Origin: Vibrio atlanticus
Lineage (GTDB): Bacteria > Pseudomonadota > Gammaproteobacteria > Enterobacterales > Vibrionaceae
NCBI RefSeq assembly: GCF_024347315.1
Contig: NZ_AP025460.1
Coordinates: forward strand, 1,054,001 to 1,118,000
DNA: 64,000 nt
Direction of reading: 5' to 3'
In this document: positions 55,343-64,000 of the stretch, one piece after another
Position numbering within the stretch: the stretch's first letter is position 1
Layout: each line of letters opens with the position of its first letter
Position numbers and translations under genes: made by a program
The notes under the pieces: model-generated
What the model saw: only the letters and a program-made list of their open reading frames with translations
What the model was told of the DNA's origin: nothing
Database searches by the model: none

Positions 55343-55927
55343 TTACTTAGCTAGGTTCTCTTCTACGAAAGACCAGTTTACTAGGTTCCAGAATGCAGCC
55401 ATGTAGTCAGGGCGAACATTGCGGAAATCGATGTAGTAAGCGTGTTCCCATAGGTCAACAGTTAGAAGTGGAGTAACACCTTCTTCTGTTAGAGGAGTCG
55501 CAGCGTTAGAAGTGTTAACGATGTCTAGAGAACCGTCAGCTTTCTTAACTAACCAAGTCCAAGAAGAACCGAAGTTGTTGATTGCTGAATCAGTGAATTT
55601 CGCTTTGAATTCTTCGAAAGAACCGAATGCAGCGTTGATCGCTTCTGCAACCGCGCCTGTTGGTTCGCCGCCTGCTTTAGGAGCAAGACAGTGCCAGTAG
55701 AACGTGTGGTTCCAGATTTGAGCTGCGTTATTGAAAACACCACCAGTAGAAGTCTTAACGATTTCTTCTAGTGTTTTGCCTTCAAACTCAGTACCTGGGA
55801 TAAGACCGTTTAGCTTAACAACGTAAGTGTTGTGGTGCTTACCGTGGTGGAAATCTAGTGTTTCTGCTGAGATGTGTGGTTCTAGCGCGTCTTTCGCGTA
55901 AGGAAGAGCCGGTAGTTCAAATGCCAT
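55343..55927 (-). CDS. sodB: superoxide dismutase, iron type
   Basis: 194 residues. Metal ligands are visible: histidine in [13 protein letters not shown] near residue 27, histidine in [13 protein letters not shown] near 74, and aspartate/histidine in [15 protein letters not shown] near 157-161. The residue pattern ([11 protein letters not shown] and QTNFGSSW-type: [11 protein letters not shown]) favours the iron form. It dismutes superoxide in the cytoplasm. No Fur box was recognised in its leader. Confidence 0.95.
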   Translation of the reverse strand: MAFELPALPYAKDALEPHISAETLDFHHGKHHNTYVVKLNGLIPGTEFEGKTLEEIVKTSTGGVFNNAAQIWNHTFYWHCLAPKAGGEPTGAVAEAINAAFGSFEEFKAKFTDSAINNFGSSWTWLVKKADGSLDIVNTSNAATPLTEEGVTPLLTVDLWEHAYYIDFRNVRPDYMAAFWNLVNWSFVEENLAK

Positions 55928-56196
55928 TGCTCAATTCTCCATTGATATGAAAGAGTTAACTCTTTCGATTGCTTCCAGTGATATTATTATTCATGGCTCG
56001 CTATATTGCCAACCACGGTCAATTTGCTGACTTGCGATATAGTTTAGCAAGTTTTTACTTTATTAAAAGCTTAATTCATCACTTTTGTGTGAATTGTTAG
56101 CTTAACTGGTTAACCTCTTTTTTTATATGGTTTTTATTCTTTTGGTTTGGGGTAGAATAAAGGCAATGAAAGCCGTAATCCATTAACGAGGAAGCA

Positions 56197-56535
56197 ATGG
56201 AAACTATCGATAAAATCAAACAGCAAATTGAAGAAAACACTATTCTACTGTACATGAAAGGTTCTCCTAAGCTACCTAGCTGTGGTTTCTCTTCTCAAGC
56301 GTCTCAAGCGCTAATGGCATGTGGTGAAAAATTTGCTTACGTAGATATCCTACAAAACCCTGATATCCGTGCAGAGCTTCCAGCTTACGCACAATGGCCA
56401 ACCTTCCCACAACTTTGGGTTGAAGGTGAGCTAATCGGTGGTTGTGATATCATTCTTGAGATGTTCCAAAAGGGTGAGCTTCAGCCAATCGTTAAAGAAG
56501 CCGCTGCTAAAGTAGCTGGCGACGACGCTGAGTAA
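56197..56535 (+). CDS. grxD: monothiol glutaredoxin Grx4
   Basis: 112 residues with the CGFS active site in SPKLPSCGFSSQASQAL near residue 30 and the glutathione-binding WPTFPQLWVEGELIGGCDI. It carries 2Fe-2S clusters with glutathione and BolA-type partners. GAGGAAG lies before the ATG. It is adjacent to sodB as in E. coli, here divergent. Confidence 0.95.
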   Translation: METIDKIKQQIEENTILLYMKGSPKLPSCGFSSQASQALMACGEKFAYVDILQNPDIRAELPAYAQWPTFPQLWVEGELIGGCDIILEMFQKGELQPIVKEAAAKVAGDDAE

Positions 56536-56566
56536 GCTTTAGGCCTTGGTGCTTAAATATTGAATG

Positions 56567-56594
56567 GAAGGGGCCTTAATTAGGCTCCTTTTTT
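56567..56594 (+). terminator. intrinsic terminator of grxD
   Basis: GGGGCCT and AGGCTCC pair with one G-T and are followed by eight T, about 35 bp after the stop. Confidence 0.65.
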
Positions 56595-56634
56595 CGTTTG
56601 AATGGTTCAACAAAGACTCGATAAGGAATGAACA

Positions 56635-57264
56635 ATGAACGTAAAACTTCATTATGTGCATGATCCAATGTGCAGCTGGTGTTGGGGCTACAAGCCAACG
56701 CTTGAGTTATTAAAACAACAATTGCCAGCGAGCATTGAGTTTAGCTACGTAGTCGGTGGTTTGGCTCCGGATTCTGAAGAGCCGATGTCAGAAGAGATGA
56801 AAGGCAAGCTTCAAGCGATTTGGAAGCAGATTGAAGCTAAGCTGGGTACGGAATTTAATCATGAGTTTTGGACGGAATGCCAACCAGTTCGCAGCACTTA
56901 CCCTGCGTGTCGTGCAGTGATCGCTGCTGGTTTTCAAGATCACTACGAAGCAATGCTTGAAGCGATCCAACACGCTTACTACCTTCGTGCGATGCTGCCT
57001 CATAGCCAAGAAACGCATTTGCAGTTAGCCCAAGAGCTAGGGATGAATGTACAACAGTTTGAAAATGACCTTTCTAGTAAGCTATTGGAAAGCGAGTTAG
57101 ATGACCAGTTAGGTTTTAAAGAAGCGATGGGTGTGCATTCTTACCCAACCTTAATGCTTGAGGTAAACGGTATCTTTAGTGAAGTTGAATTGGATTACCA
57201 TTCAACTGAAGCGACACTTAAGTCTATTCGCGAAATTCTAGTGAATAACGCTCCCGCTGCATAA
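56635..57264 (+). CDS. DsbA-family (FrnE-like) thioredoxin-fold protein
   Basis: 209 residues without a signal peptide. The active site CSWC is at about residues 13-16 (VHDPMCSWCWGYKPT), followed by a helical insertion and a cis-proline loop in VHSYPTLMLEVNG near 170. Cytoplasmic members act as disulfide isomerase-like or GST-kappa-like proteins; the substrate is unknown. It follows grxD by 99 bp beyond a terminator. Confidence 0.85.
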   Translation: MNVKLHYVHDPMCSWCWGYKPTLELLKQQLPASIEFSYVVGGLAPDSEEPMSEEMKGKLQAIWKQIEAKLGTEFNHEFWTECQPVRSTYPACRAVIAAGFQDHYEAMLEAIQHAYYLRAMLPHSQETHLQLAQELGMNVQQFENDLSSKLLESELDDQLGFKEAMGVHSYPTLMLEVNGIFSEVELDYHSTEATLKSIREILVNNAPAA

Positions 57265-57301
57265 TCCAGCGAGAGCTGTCTGTATTGACGCAATAACCTC
57301 T

Positions 57302-57333
57302 AAGGCTTACTCATAAGAGTAAGCCTTTTTTGT
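57302..57333 (+). terminator. intrinsic terminator of the DsbA-family gene
   Basis: AAGGCTTACT and AGTAAGCCTT pair around CATAAG and are followed by six T. Confidence 0.8.
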
Positions 57334-57398
57334 TTGGCGTCGCCGGTTCATTGGGAGTGAGAGGAAGAGGAAGGAAGAGTGGAATGAATCCCAGGAAC

Positions 57399-57425
57399 AA
57401 AAAAGACCGCACGAGGCGGTCTTTA
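57399..57425 (-). terminator. intrinsic terminator of the YuiF-type gene
   Basis: AAAGACCGCC and GCGGTCTTT pair on the minus strand with a T-run, 40 bp after the stop. Confidence 0.7.
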
Positions 57426-57463
57426 TAAAAGTTAGCGTAGGACTCTTTAACTACAGAACCTAA

Positions 57464-58789
57464 TTACAGAACCATGGCTGCAATCCAACCGAATACGATC
57501 AGTGGGATGTTGTAGTGTAGGAACGTCGGTACTACGGTTTCCCATACGTGCTCGTGTTGACCATCAGCATTAAGACCCGATGTTGGACCTAAGGTTGAGT
57601 CAGAAGCTGGAGAGCCAGCATCACCAAGCGCTGCAGCTGTACCTACTAGAGCGATCGTTGCCATAGGAGAGAAGCCAAATGCTGCTGCTAGTGGAACGTA
57701 GATAGTTGCAAGGATTGGAATCGTAGAGAATGAAGAACCAATACCCATAGTTACCAATAGACCAACAATTAGCATAAGCAGTGCCGCTAGAGGCTTGTTG
57801 TCACCGATGCTGGTTGAAAGCGCTTCAACCAAAGATTCAACGCCACCAGTTTGCTTCATTACCGCTGCAAAACCTGCCGCTGCAATCATGATGAAACCGA
57901 TCATTGCCATCATGTGAACGCCCTTAGTGAAGACATCGTGTGTCTCTTTCCAGGCGATTACACCACCGAAGGTGAATACCATGAAACCAGCCAAAGCACC
58001 GATGATCATAGAACCTGTCGATAGTTGAACCGTTAGTGCAGCAACAATACCCGCAGCAGCCACTAGGATGTGCTTCTTGTTGATCTCTTTCACTTCGGTT
58101 GAAACAACAGTATGAGACGTTTCTTTGTATTGGCGAGGCTTACGGTAAGTAAAGAATACAGCCGTAAGAAGGCCGAAGATCATGCCTGCAGCCGGTAACA
58201 ACATCGCCATTGGTACTTGGCTTGCTACTACGTTTTCAAGACCGTTGTCGTGAAGGTTTTTAAGCAGGATGTTGTTTAGGAAGATGCCACCAAAACCGAT
58301 AGGTAGAACCATATACGGAGTAATCAGGCCAAAAGTAAGTACACACGCAACCAGACGACGATCTAGGTTCATTTTTGCGAATACGCCTAATAGAGGTGGG
58401 ATTAAAATTGGGATGAAGGCGATATGCACAGGAATCACGTTTTGCGAAGACATGGTCACTAAGATCAAAGACGCAAGGATGCCGTATTTTAGACCATTAG
58501 ATGCCGCACTGTTCTCTTTGCCGTGAATGCGCTTAATCACGCTTTGAGCAAGTAGATCTGTGATACCAGAACGAGAGATAGCAACAGCAAAGGTACCAAG
58601 CATTGCGTAGCTAAGTGCGATAGTTGCACCGCCACCTAATCCACTTTCGAACGCTGCTACAGCATCGTTCACACTCATACCAGAGGTTACGCCACCGATA
58701 ATTGCGCTGAACGTGAGAGCCACGACAACGTTTACGCGCATCAAAGCTAAAACAAGCATGATGCAAACTGAAATTACAACAGGATTCAT
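57464..58789 (-). CDS. Na+/H+ antiporter family transporter (YuiF-like)
   Basis: 441 residues and about eleven transmembrane helices. The sequence belongs to the Na+/H+ antiporter superfamily related to B. subtilis Yui[22 protein letters not shown] near residue 50, [19 protein letters not shown] near 125, and [23 protein letters not shown] near 400. YuiF relatives have been linked to amino-acid uptake, so the substrate is not certain to be Na+. It is monocistronic. Confidence 0.8.
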   Translation of the reverse strand: MNPVVISVCIMLVLALMRVNVVVALTFSAIIGGVTSGMSVNDAVAAFESGLGGGATIALSYAMLGTFAVAISRSGITDLLAQSVIKRIHGKENSAASNGLKYGILASLILVTMSSQNVIPVHIAFIPILIPPLLGVFAKMNLDRRLVACVLTFGLITPYMVLPIGFGGIFLNNILLKNLHDNGLENVVASQVPMAMLLPAAGMIFGLLTAVFFTYRKPRQYKETSHTVVSTEVKEINKKHILVAAAGIVAALTVQLSTGSMIIGALAGFMVFTFGGVIAWKETHDVFTKGVHMMAMIGFIMIAAAGFAAVMKQTGGVESLVEALSTSIGDNKPLAALLMLIVGLLVTMGIGSSFSTIPILATIYVPLAAAFGFSPMATIALVGTAAALGDAGSPASDSTLGPTSGLNADGQHEHVWETVVPTFLHYNIPLIVFGWIAAMVL

Positions 58790-58854
58790 ATTATTCTCGG
58801 GATGTTGTGTTTTTTATGAAGGCAATACGAGTGAACGTTTACCGACTCTATTTG

Positions 58855-59499
58855 TTATTCTTCGTCAACAAGAGGCCAACCACCAAGGGCTTTCCATTTG
58901 TTTACTATGCCGCAAAATAACTCTGTGGTTTTTTGCGTATCATACAAAGCAGAGTGTGCTTCTTTGTTGTCAAATTCCATCCCCGCAGTGCGGCAAGCTT
59001 TAGCCAAAACGGTTTGACCGTAGGCAAGACCACTAAGGGCTGCAGTGTCAAAAGTTGCAAATGGATGGAAAGGGACGCGTTTAAGCTTACAACGCTCACT
59101 TGCTGCATTAACGAAGTTTAAATCGAACGTAGCATTGTGAGCGACCATGATTGCGCGACTGCAATCTGAAGCTTTTTGTTCTTTTCTCACCAGCTTGTAG
59201 ATTTCTTTAAGGGCTTCTTGTTCCGACACAGCACCACGTAATGGGCTAAATGGGTCTTTAATTCCGTTAAAGTCTAATGCTGCCTGCTCTATATTTGCGC
59301 CTTCAAAAGGCTCAATGTGAAAATGAAGCGTTGATGCAGGGTGCAGATCTCCGTTCTCATCCATTCTTAGTGTAATGGCACAGATTTCTAATAATGCATC
59401 GGTTTCAGCGTTAAACCCTGCGGTTTCCACGTCGATGACCACTGGGAAATAGCCACGAAAGCGTTTTTTAAGGGTCAGAGCTTCGTTTTCTACAGTCAT
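58855..59499 (-). CDS. rnt: ribonuclease T
   Basis: 214 residues from the ATG at 59499 ([19 protein letters not shown]); an in-frame extension to 59580 has no ribosome site. It is a DEDDh exonuclease: [16 protein letters not shown] holds the first Asp and Glu, [13 protein letters not shown] the third, and [12 protein letters not shown] the final His and Asp. It trims the 3' ends of tRNA and other stable RNAs. It sits in the conserved sodB-grxD-rnt-gloA neighbourhood. Confidence 0.93.
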   Translation of the reverse strand: MTVENEALTLKKRFRGYFPVVIDVETAGFNAETDALLEICAITLRMDENGDLHPASTLHFHIEPFEGANIEQAALDFNGIKDPFSPLRGAVSEQEALKEIYKLVRKEQKASDCSRAIMVAHNATFDLNFVNAASERCKLKRVPFHPFATFDTAALSGLAYGQTVLAKACRTAGMEFDNKEAHSALYDTQKTTELFCGIVNKWKALGGWPLVDEE

Positions 59500-59687
59500 G
59501 TTAGCCCAAATATGTGTGATTAAGGCAGCATTATTGCAGATAATAGCAGTGATAAAAACTAGGGAAGGGCAATAAATCATAAATTAGCCGACCTATTTCG
59601 GCTTGATAATTGCATATTCAAACGTGATGGAAAAATGCGGCAATTGGCTGCATTGTTAAACGAATTGCTTAAGAGATACTCCACTTT

Positions 59688-60569
59688 ATGAAGAAACAAC
59701 TCATAACAGGTTCAATGCTATTTTCGCTACTTATGTCGTCATCGGTATTGGCACAAGCAAAGCGTTACGGAGCATCTCCTCTACAGTCGACGTGGGAGAT
59801 GGTGGCTAACACGCCACTAGAATGTCGCTTGGTTCACCCTATCCCCAACTTCGGTGATGCTGAGTTTTCATCTCGCGCGAGTAAAAAAATCATTTTGGAT
59901 TTTGAGCTTAAAATGCGTCGCCCAATGGGTGCGACACGCAATGTAAGCTTGATCTCTATGCCGCCAGCTTGGCGTCCGGGCGAAAGTGCTGACCGCATGA
60001 CGACCATTAAGTTCTTCCAACAATTTGATGGCTATGTTGGTGGTCAAACCGCTTGGGGTATTTTGAGTGAGTTGGAGAAAGGGCGTTACCCGACATTCAG
60101 CTATCAAGAGTGGCAGAGCCGAGATCAGCGAATCGAAGTTGCACTATCATCGGTATTATTCCAAGAAAAGTATAATGTGTTCAGTGACTGTATCGCCAAC
60201 TTATTGCCTTACAGCTTCGAAGATATCTCTTTTACTATCTTGCACTACGATCGTAACAGCGATCAGTTGAATAAGTCTTCACGTAAGAGACTCAGCCAGA
60301 TTGCCGACTATGTTCGCTATAACCAAGACATCGACCTTGTGCTGGTGGCTACATACACCGATTCCGTCGATAGCAAAGGTATTAGCCAGAATCTTTCAGA
60401 GCGCAGAGCGGAATCATTAAGAGAGTACTTTAAATCTCTAGGCTTGCCAGAAGACCGTATTCAAGTACAAGGTTATGGTAAGCGTCGTCCAATTGCTGAC
60501 AACAACTCGCCAATTGGTAAAGACAAAAACCGACGTGTTGTTATCTCTTTAGGTCGCACACAGGTGTAA
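59688..60569 (+). CDS. motY: flagellar Na+-motor protein MotY
   Basis: 293 residues with a signal peptide ending VLAQAKR near residue 24. The N-terminal half ([24 protein letters not shown]) is specific for MotY, and the C-terminal half is an OmpA-like peptidoglycan-binding domain ([47 protein letters not shown]). It forms the T ring with MotX that anchors the Na+-driven stator around the polar flagellar basal body. Monocistronic, ended by a shared terminator. Confidence 0.95.
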   Translation: MKKQLITGSMLFSLLMSSSVLAQAKRYGASPLQSTWEMVANTPLECRLVHPIPNFGDAEFSSRASKKIILDFELKMRRPMGATRNVSLISMPPAWRPGESADRMTTIKFFQQFDGYVGGQTAWGILSELEKGRYPTFSYQEWQSRDQRIEVALSSVLFQEKYNVFSDCIANLLPYSFEDISFTILHYDRNSDQLNKSSRKRLSQIADYVRYNQDIDLVLVATYTDSVDSKGISQNLSERRAESLREYFKSLGLPEDRIQVQGYGKRRPIADNNSPIGKDKNRRVVISLGRTQV

Positions 60570-60597
60570 GCTGAATAATAGCTCGTTTTGAAATGAC

Positions 60598-60628
60598 AAA
60601 GCCCGTTTTCACTGATGACGGGCTTTTT
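60598..60628. terminator. bidirectional terminator between motY and the DUF2753 gene
   Basis: AAAGCCCGT and ACGGGCTTT pair around an 11-nt loop and are followed by T on the plus strand. Confidence 0.7.
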
Positions 60629-60667
60629 TATATTTTAAATTTGAGTCGTTGTTTAAACGTAATTTGT

Positions 60668-61102
60668 TTAGTTCAAGCGGAAGCGTGCGATCATTTCACA
60701 GTTGGTCGCGGTATCGATCTTTTCCACCATAGAAGCAATTTTAGGGTTGGGATGGCGTTTCATGAAATCGATAAGGGCTTTCTTACAGCAACCAATTGAG
60801 TCAATGAAGCTTGAACATTGCGTATTGGGACATTGCGGGATCAGTGTCAGTACTTTTTCTGAAGCCAATTGGAGATACTTGAGTTCATATTCAGTATCGC
60901 CGGCCCATCGCCAAAACTGAGCGAGGTTGTGACAAGAAATCACAGAGATAAGTAAGCGCTCGTCCGCTTGGATATCGGTACGTTCAGTAATTTTTTCGCT
61001 TAAACTCAATGCTTGCTGATAGTGAAGAATACTTTGTACAGGATCGTCGAGCTGCAATGCCGTATCGGCAAGTAACGTGTGTTTTTCCCATTCGCTAATC
61101 AT
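60668..61102 (-). CDS. DUF2753 family protein
   Basis: 144 residues starting MISEWEKHTLLADTALQLDD. The N-terminal part is TPR-like (HYQQALSLSEKI; CHNLAQFWRWAGDTEYELKYL), and four clustered cysteines follow (CPNTQC, GCCKK), which could bind metal. It looks like DUF2753 of Vibrio; the function is unknown. A perfect Fur-type palindrome stands 38 bp upstream of the start, so iron control is probable. Confidence 0.7.
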   Translation of the reverse strand: MISEWEKHTLLADTALQLDDPVQSILHYQQALSLSEKITERTDIQADERLLISVISCHNLAQFWRWAGDTEYELKYLQLASEKVLTLIPQCPNTQCSSFIDSIGCCKKALIDFMKRHPNPKIASMVEKIDTATNCEMIARFRLN

Positions 61103-61139
61103 TGTGTTACCTCACTAATCAATAGGGGACTTAATTTAA

Positions 61140-61156
61140 ATGATAATTATTATCAT
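61140..61156 (-). promoter_or_regulatory. perfect Fur-type box upstream of the DUF2753 gene
   Basis: ATGATAATTATTATCAT is an exact 8-1-8 palindrome that contains the full TGATAAT-n-ATTATCA consensus. The only gene reading away from it is the DUF2753 gene; gloA on the right is transcribed towards it and ends 136 bp away. Confidence 0.8.
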
Positions 61157-61222
61157 GTAAAGTTTCATCAGTGAGAATGTTGTAATAATTAGTAAAGAAT
61201 ATCGATTATTAATAGAGCTACA

Positions 61223-61248
61223 AAAAAAGCGAGCTTTATGCTCGCTTA
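61223..61248 (-). terminator. intrinsic terminator of gloA
   Basis: AAGCGAGC and GCTCGCTT pair around TTTAT, with a T-run on the minus strand, 44 bp after the gloA stop. Confidence 0.7.
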
Positions 61249-61291
61249 TAGTGTTTATTCCATAGCCAAATATTGCAGAGGCTACGAAGGG

Positions 61292-61708
61292 TTAACCTTC
61301 TAGACCAGCACTTGCTTGTTTGTTCTGAATAAGCTCAATCATGTAGCCGTCAGGATCTTTAACGAATGCGATGTGAGTAGAGCCGCCTTTTACAGGGCCC
61401 GCTTCACGTGTCACATTACCGCCTGCTGCTTTAATCGCGTCGCATGTTGTGTAGATGTCATCAACACCGATAGCAACGTGACCAAAAGCTGAGCCAAGGT
61501 CATATTCAGTCGTGCCCCAGTTGTAAGTCAGCTCAATCACAGCGCCTTGAGATTCGTCACCAAAGCCAACGAAAGCCAGTGTGTATTCGTACTCTTTGTT
61601 TTCGTTCTTACGTAATAGCTGCATGCCCATTACATTGGTGTAGAACTCGATAGACTTGTCTAGATCACCAACGCGTAGCATAGTGTGTAAAATACGACCG
61701 TTTGACAT
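61292..61708 (-). CDS. gloA: lactoylglutathione lyase (glyoxalase I)
   Basis: 138 residues with the duplicated glyoxalase fold. Metal ligands are visible in [19 protein letters not shown] (His), [10 protein letters not shown] (Glu), [12 protein letters not shown] (His) and [11 protein letters not shown] (Glu), which fits the nickel-type bacterial enzyme. It converts the methylglyoxal-glutathione adduct to S-lactoylglutathione. The neighbourhood rnt-gloA is kept from E. coli. Confidence 0.95.
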   Translation of the reverse strand: MSNGRILHTMLRVGDLDKSIEFYTNVMGMQLLRKNENKEYEYTLAFVGFGDESQGAVIELTYNWGTTEYDLGSAFGHVAIGVDDIYTTCDAIKAAGGNVTREAGPVKGGSTHIAFVKDPDGYMIELIQNKQASAGLEG

Positions 61709-61783
61709 GATTTGCTCCTAGCTTTAATTATGTATACGTTTTTGTAATTCTGTTTTATGCCGCTAGAAAAATGCGGCACTGTT

Positions 61784-61815
61784 TAGCTTCTTAGCTTCTT
61801 AGCTTCTTAGCTTCA
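61784..61815. repeat. four tandem 8-bp repeats (TAGCTTCT)
   Basis: TAGCTTCT three times and TAGCTTCA once, just after the nth stop. Such a short-period tract is prone to slipped-strand length change. It lies outside the nth reading frame. Confidence 0.8.
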
Positions 61816-61831
61816 TTCGCTTAGAGCTAGC

Positions 61832-62467
61832 CTAGACGTCGGTTTTTTCCTTGAACTCACACAAGTCTTCAATGATACAGCTGCCACAGCGTGGTTTACG
61901 CGCCACACAGGTGTAACGTCCATGAAGAATGAGCCAGTGGTGGACATCCAGTTTGAATTCTTTTGGAATGACTTTAAGCAGCTTAGCTTCAACATCATCG
62001 ACCGTTTTACCCATTGCTAACTTAGTGCGGTTTGATACACGATAGATGTGAGTATCAACGGCAATGGTTGGCCAACCGAATGCAGTATTTAACACTACGT
62101 TTGCTGTTTTGCGGCCTACACCTGGAAGGGCTTCTAACGCAGCACGATCTTCCGGTACTTCACCATTATGTAGGTCAAGCAGCATACGACACGTTTTGAT
62201 GGTGTTTTCTGCTTTCGAATTAAATAGGCCGATGGTCTTGATGTACTCTTTTAGGCCGTCGACACCTAGGTCGAAAATAGCCTGTGGAGTATTAGCCACA
62301 GGGTACAGCTTATCAGTGGCTTTGTTGACGCTGACATCGGTTGCCTGCGCAGATAAGAGCACTGCGATCAGCAACTCGAAAGGGCTGTTCCAATTAAGCT
62401 CGGTTTCTGGCTTTGGATTGTTTTCTCTTAAACGCTCAAGTATTTCTACTCGTTTTACATTGTTCAT
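61832..62467 (-). CDS. nth: endonuclease III
   Basis: 211 residues. The helix-hairpin-helix with catalytic lysine is in ALPGVGRKTANVVLN near residue 120, the catalytic aspartate is in IAVDTHIYRVSNR near 138, and the C-terminal 4Fe-4S cluster is bound by CVARKPRCGSCIIEDLC. It removes oxidised pyrimidines and cleaves the abasic site. It follows rsxE with a hairpin between. Confidence 0.95.
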   Translation of the reverse strand: MNNVKRVEILERLRENNPKPETELNWNSPFELLIAVLLSAQATDVSVNKATDKLYPVANTPQAIFDLGVDGLKEYIKTIGLFNSKAENTIKTCRMLLDLHNGEVPEDRAALEALPGVGRKTANVVLNTAFGWPTIAVDTHIYRVSNRTKLAMGKTVDDVEAKLLKVIPKEFKLDVHHWLILHGRYTCVARKPRCGSCIIEDLCEFKEKTDV

Positions 62468-62624
62468 AGCGACATTACTTTCAAATAGTTAGGGCTTGAG
62501 TTCCGGCGAAGTTCTTTCAAACTTACTCGTTTTAAAATAACAAGTTTCGCAATGGTTCAGGCTTTATCATCGGTTACGCGCTCTTATGAGCGTCATTATT
62601 ATGTGTACTTGGTCAATCTATTTA

Positions 62625-62653
62625 CCTGCTGAGCGGTTGAGCTACTCAGCAGG
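62625..62653. repeat. 9-bp hairpin between rsxE and nth
   Basis: CCTGCTGAG and CTCAGCAGG around an 11-nt loop, 21 bp after the rsxE stop. There is no T-run, so it may attenuate or stabilise the rsx transcript and not stop it fully. Confidence 0.4.
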
Positions 62654-62673
62654 ATTTAAGCTACTGTAACTTA

Positions 62674-63366
62674 TCAGGCATTGGTAACGCGAGCGCGTTC
62701 AATAGCTGGTTTTTCTTGTTTTGGCTGTCTAGATTTAGCTTGGTTGTCGATGATGTTTTTCAAAGCAATCAAGAAACCAACACCAATAAAGGCGCCGGGT
62801 GGTAGCAGGGCTAACAAGAAGCTGTTATCAAATTGGAATATCTGGATTCGTAACACCGAAGCCCAATCACCAAGGAGTAGGTCTGCGCCATCAAATAGGG
62901 TCCCGTTACCAATAACCTCACGCATTGCACCCAATACAACCAGTACTGATGTCATGCCAAGACCCATCCAAAACCCATCTTGAGCAGCAGGTAAAACTTC
63001 GTTTTTAGACGCGAAGGCTTCCGCTCGGCCAATGATGATACAGTTGGTTACGATCAGCGGGATAAAGATACCCAAAGAGAGGTAAAGGCCATACGCGTAG
63101 GCGTTCATCAGAAGTTGAACACAGGTTACCAGTGAAGCAATGATCATCACGAATACTGGAATACGCACTTCTTTTGGCACATGGTTTCGAACCAGAGAAA
63201 CAGACACGTTCGACCCGACTAATACAAGCAAGGTAGCGATACCTAATCCAAGAGCATTAGTCACAGTTGAAGAGACAGCCAACAGCGGACATAAGCCAAG
63301 GAGTTGCACTAGGGCAGGGTTGTTGGACCACATGCCATTTTTAATTAGTGTTTTATGATCACTCAT
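62674..63366 (-). CDS. rsxE: electron transport complex subunit RsxE
   Basis: 230 residues with six transmembrane segments. Family segments are [20 protein letters not shown] at the start, [18 protein letters not shown] near 105, and [17 protein letters not shown] near 195. RsxE (RnfE) is an inner-membrane subunit of the Na+/H+-linked ferredoxin:NAD oxidoreductase-type complex that also keeps SoxR reduced. Its ATG overlaps the rsxG stop (TAATG), showing coupling. Confidence 0.94.
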   Translation of the reverse strand: MSDHKTLIKNGMWSNNPALVQLLGLCPLLAVSSTVTNALGLGIATLLVLVGSNVSVSLVRNHVPKEVRIPVFVMIIASLVTCVQLLMNAYAYGLYLSLGIFIPLIVTNCIIIGRAEAFASKNEVLPAAQDGFWMGLGMTSVLVVLGAMREVIGNGTLFDGADLLLGDWASVLRIQIFQFDNSFLLALLPPGAFIGVGFLIALKNIIDNQAKSRQPKQEKPAIERARVTNA

Positions 63367-63995
63367 TATTCACCACCACAATTTAGAGGTTGAGCAAGCA
63401 ATGCTTGGTTGTTTTGGTTAACGTACTGCACCGCTTGCTTCACTGACTTAACGACAGCTCTTGGCGTAATGGTTGCGCCAGTGAACTGGTCAAAGTCACC
63501 ACCATCTTTACGAACCTTCCAACGGTCAAGATTAGAATTCGTCACTTGCTTACCAGCAAATGAGAGAATCCAATCACTCACACGCAAATCAATCTTATCA
63601 CCCAAACCTGGAGTTTCTTGGTGAGAAAGCACGCGAGTACCTAAAATCGTACCGTCAATTTTCATTCCAACAATGACCTTAATTGCGCCGTTGTAGCCAT
63701 CGGGTGCAATCGCTTCGATCGCAATCGCACTTGGCTCACCATTGAGTTTAGCAATGTAAGCTGGCATCGCTTGTTCAGTCCCCAGCTCTTCTGCTTGAAC
63801 CAGAGTACAGGCTGAAAACAGTTCATTTTCGTGCAGATCGTGCGGGATCACTTGGTTAAGCACGGACAGTAATTGAGCCTGTTCTTGCTGCTTAATCTGA
63901 TCTTTGGTCAGGTAGTGAGTTACCGCGACCAAACCTGTTGAAACACACGCAAAGATCGCAAGTACAAGGCCGTTTTTCTTAATTGCATTTAGCAT
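63366..63995 (-). CDS. rsxG: electron transport complex subunit RsxG
   Basis: 209 residues: one transmembrane helix near 8-28, then a periplasmic FMN-binding domain with the covalent flavin threonine in [15 protein letters not shown] near residue 175 (the SGAT-like motif TGATIT). It passes electrons through the complex with RsxD and RsxE. The start is 5 bp from the window edge, and the preceding rsx genes lie beyond it. Confidence 0.94.
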   Translation of the reverse strand: MLNAIKKNGLVLAIFACVSTGLVAVTHYLTKDQIKQQEQAQLLSVLNQVIPHDLHENELFSACTLVQAEELGTEQAMPAYIAKLNGEPSAIAIEAIAPDGYNGAIKVIVGMKIDGTILGTRVLSHQETPGLGDKIDLRVSDWILSFAGKQVTNSNLDRWKVRKDGGDFDQFTGATITPRAVVKSVKQAVQYVNQNNQALLAQPLNCGGE

Positions 63996-64000
63996 GGCAT

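Overview
The window reads as chromosomal DNA of a marine Vibrio, most likely from the Splendidus clade. The support is gene order and families rather than a database match: it carries motY of the Na+-driven flagellar motor, the Vibrio/Shewanella-type VC2046 family, DUF2753, DUF2989 and DUF3080 lipoproteins, and gene order shared with Escherichia coli and V. cholerae (gapA/yeaD/msrB/yeaC/ansA/sppA/ydjA/topB; yejK/yejL/yejM; adhE/ychE; sodB/grxD/rnt/gloA; rsxG-rsxE-nth). The species is inference.

Layout. 1-19300 is core chromosome: a ChaN-type lipoprotein (cut by the window edge), rlmA, a chemoreceptor, yeaD and gapA, msrB, a DUF2989 lipoprotein, yeaC, ansA, sppA, fadH with a perfect FadR-type operator, ydjA, topB, and a small operon of a Fur-box-preceded membrane peptide, a short-chain dehydrogenase and a DUF3080 lipoprotein, then a histone-deacetylase-fold enzyme.

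19351-38173 is accessory DNA built on two tandem tRNA-Ser(TGA) genes. Each tRNA (23026-23116 and 38083-38173) has its own tyrosine-recombinase island on its 3' side, bounded by a 26-27 bp direct repeat of the tRNA 3' end. Island A (about 3.7 kb) holds an integrase, a hairpin cluster, an alpha/beta hydrolase, a decayed IS110-type transposase and a small membrane protein. Island B (about 14.5 kb) holds its own related integrase plus a module of a second integrase, a hairpin cluster, a MobV-like protein and a KfrA-like protein, a HExxH lipoprotein, several hypothetical genes, an IS3-family element that truncates a DUF2971 gene, and a group II intron whose protein has lost its C-terminus to an in-frame TGA. 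The hairpin clusters of A and B are about 90 percent identical in their core and keep the same stems with compensatory changes, so they are probably cis-acting mobilisation or replication sites. An IS5-family element sits just upstream of the second tRNA-Ser.

39150-64000 returns to core genes: yejM, yejL and yejK; an Hpt-domain membrane protein and a lipoprotein; nhaC, asd, a Kch-like potassium channel, marC (ychE) and adhE; a degenerate SDR; VC2046; sodB, grxD, a DsbA-family protein, a YuiF-type transporter, rnt, motY, a Fur-box-preceded DUF2753 gene, gloA, nth, rsxE and rsxG. No rRNA, CRISPR array or complete prophage was seen. The most interesting part is the paired tRNA-Ser islands and the structured DNA they share.
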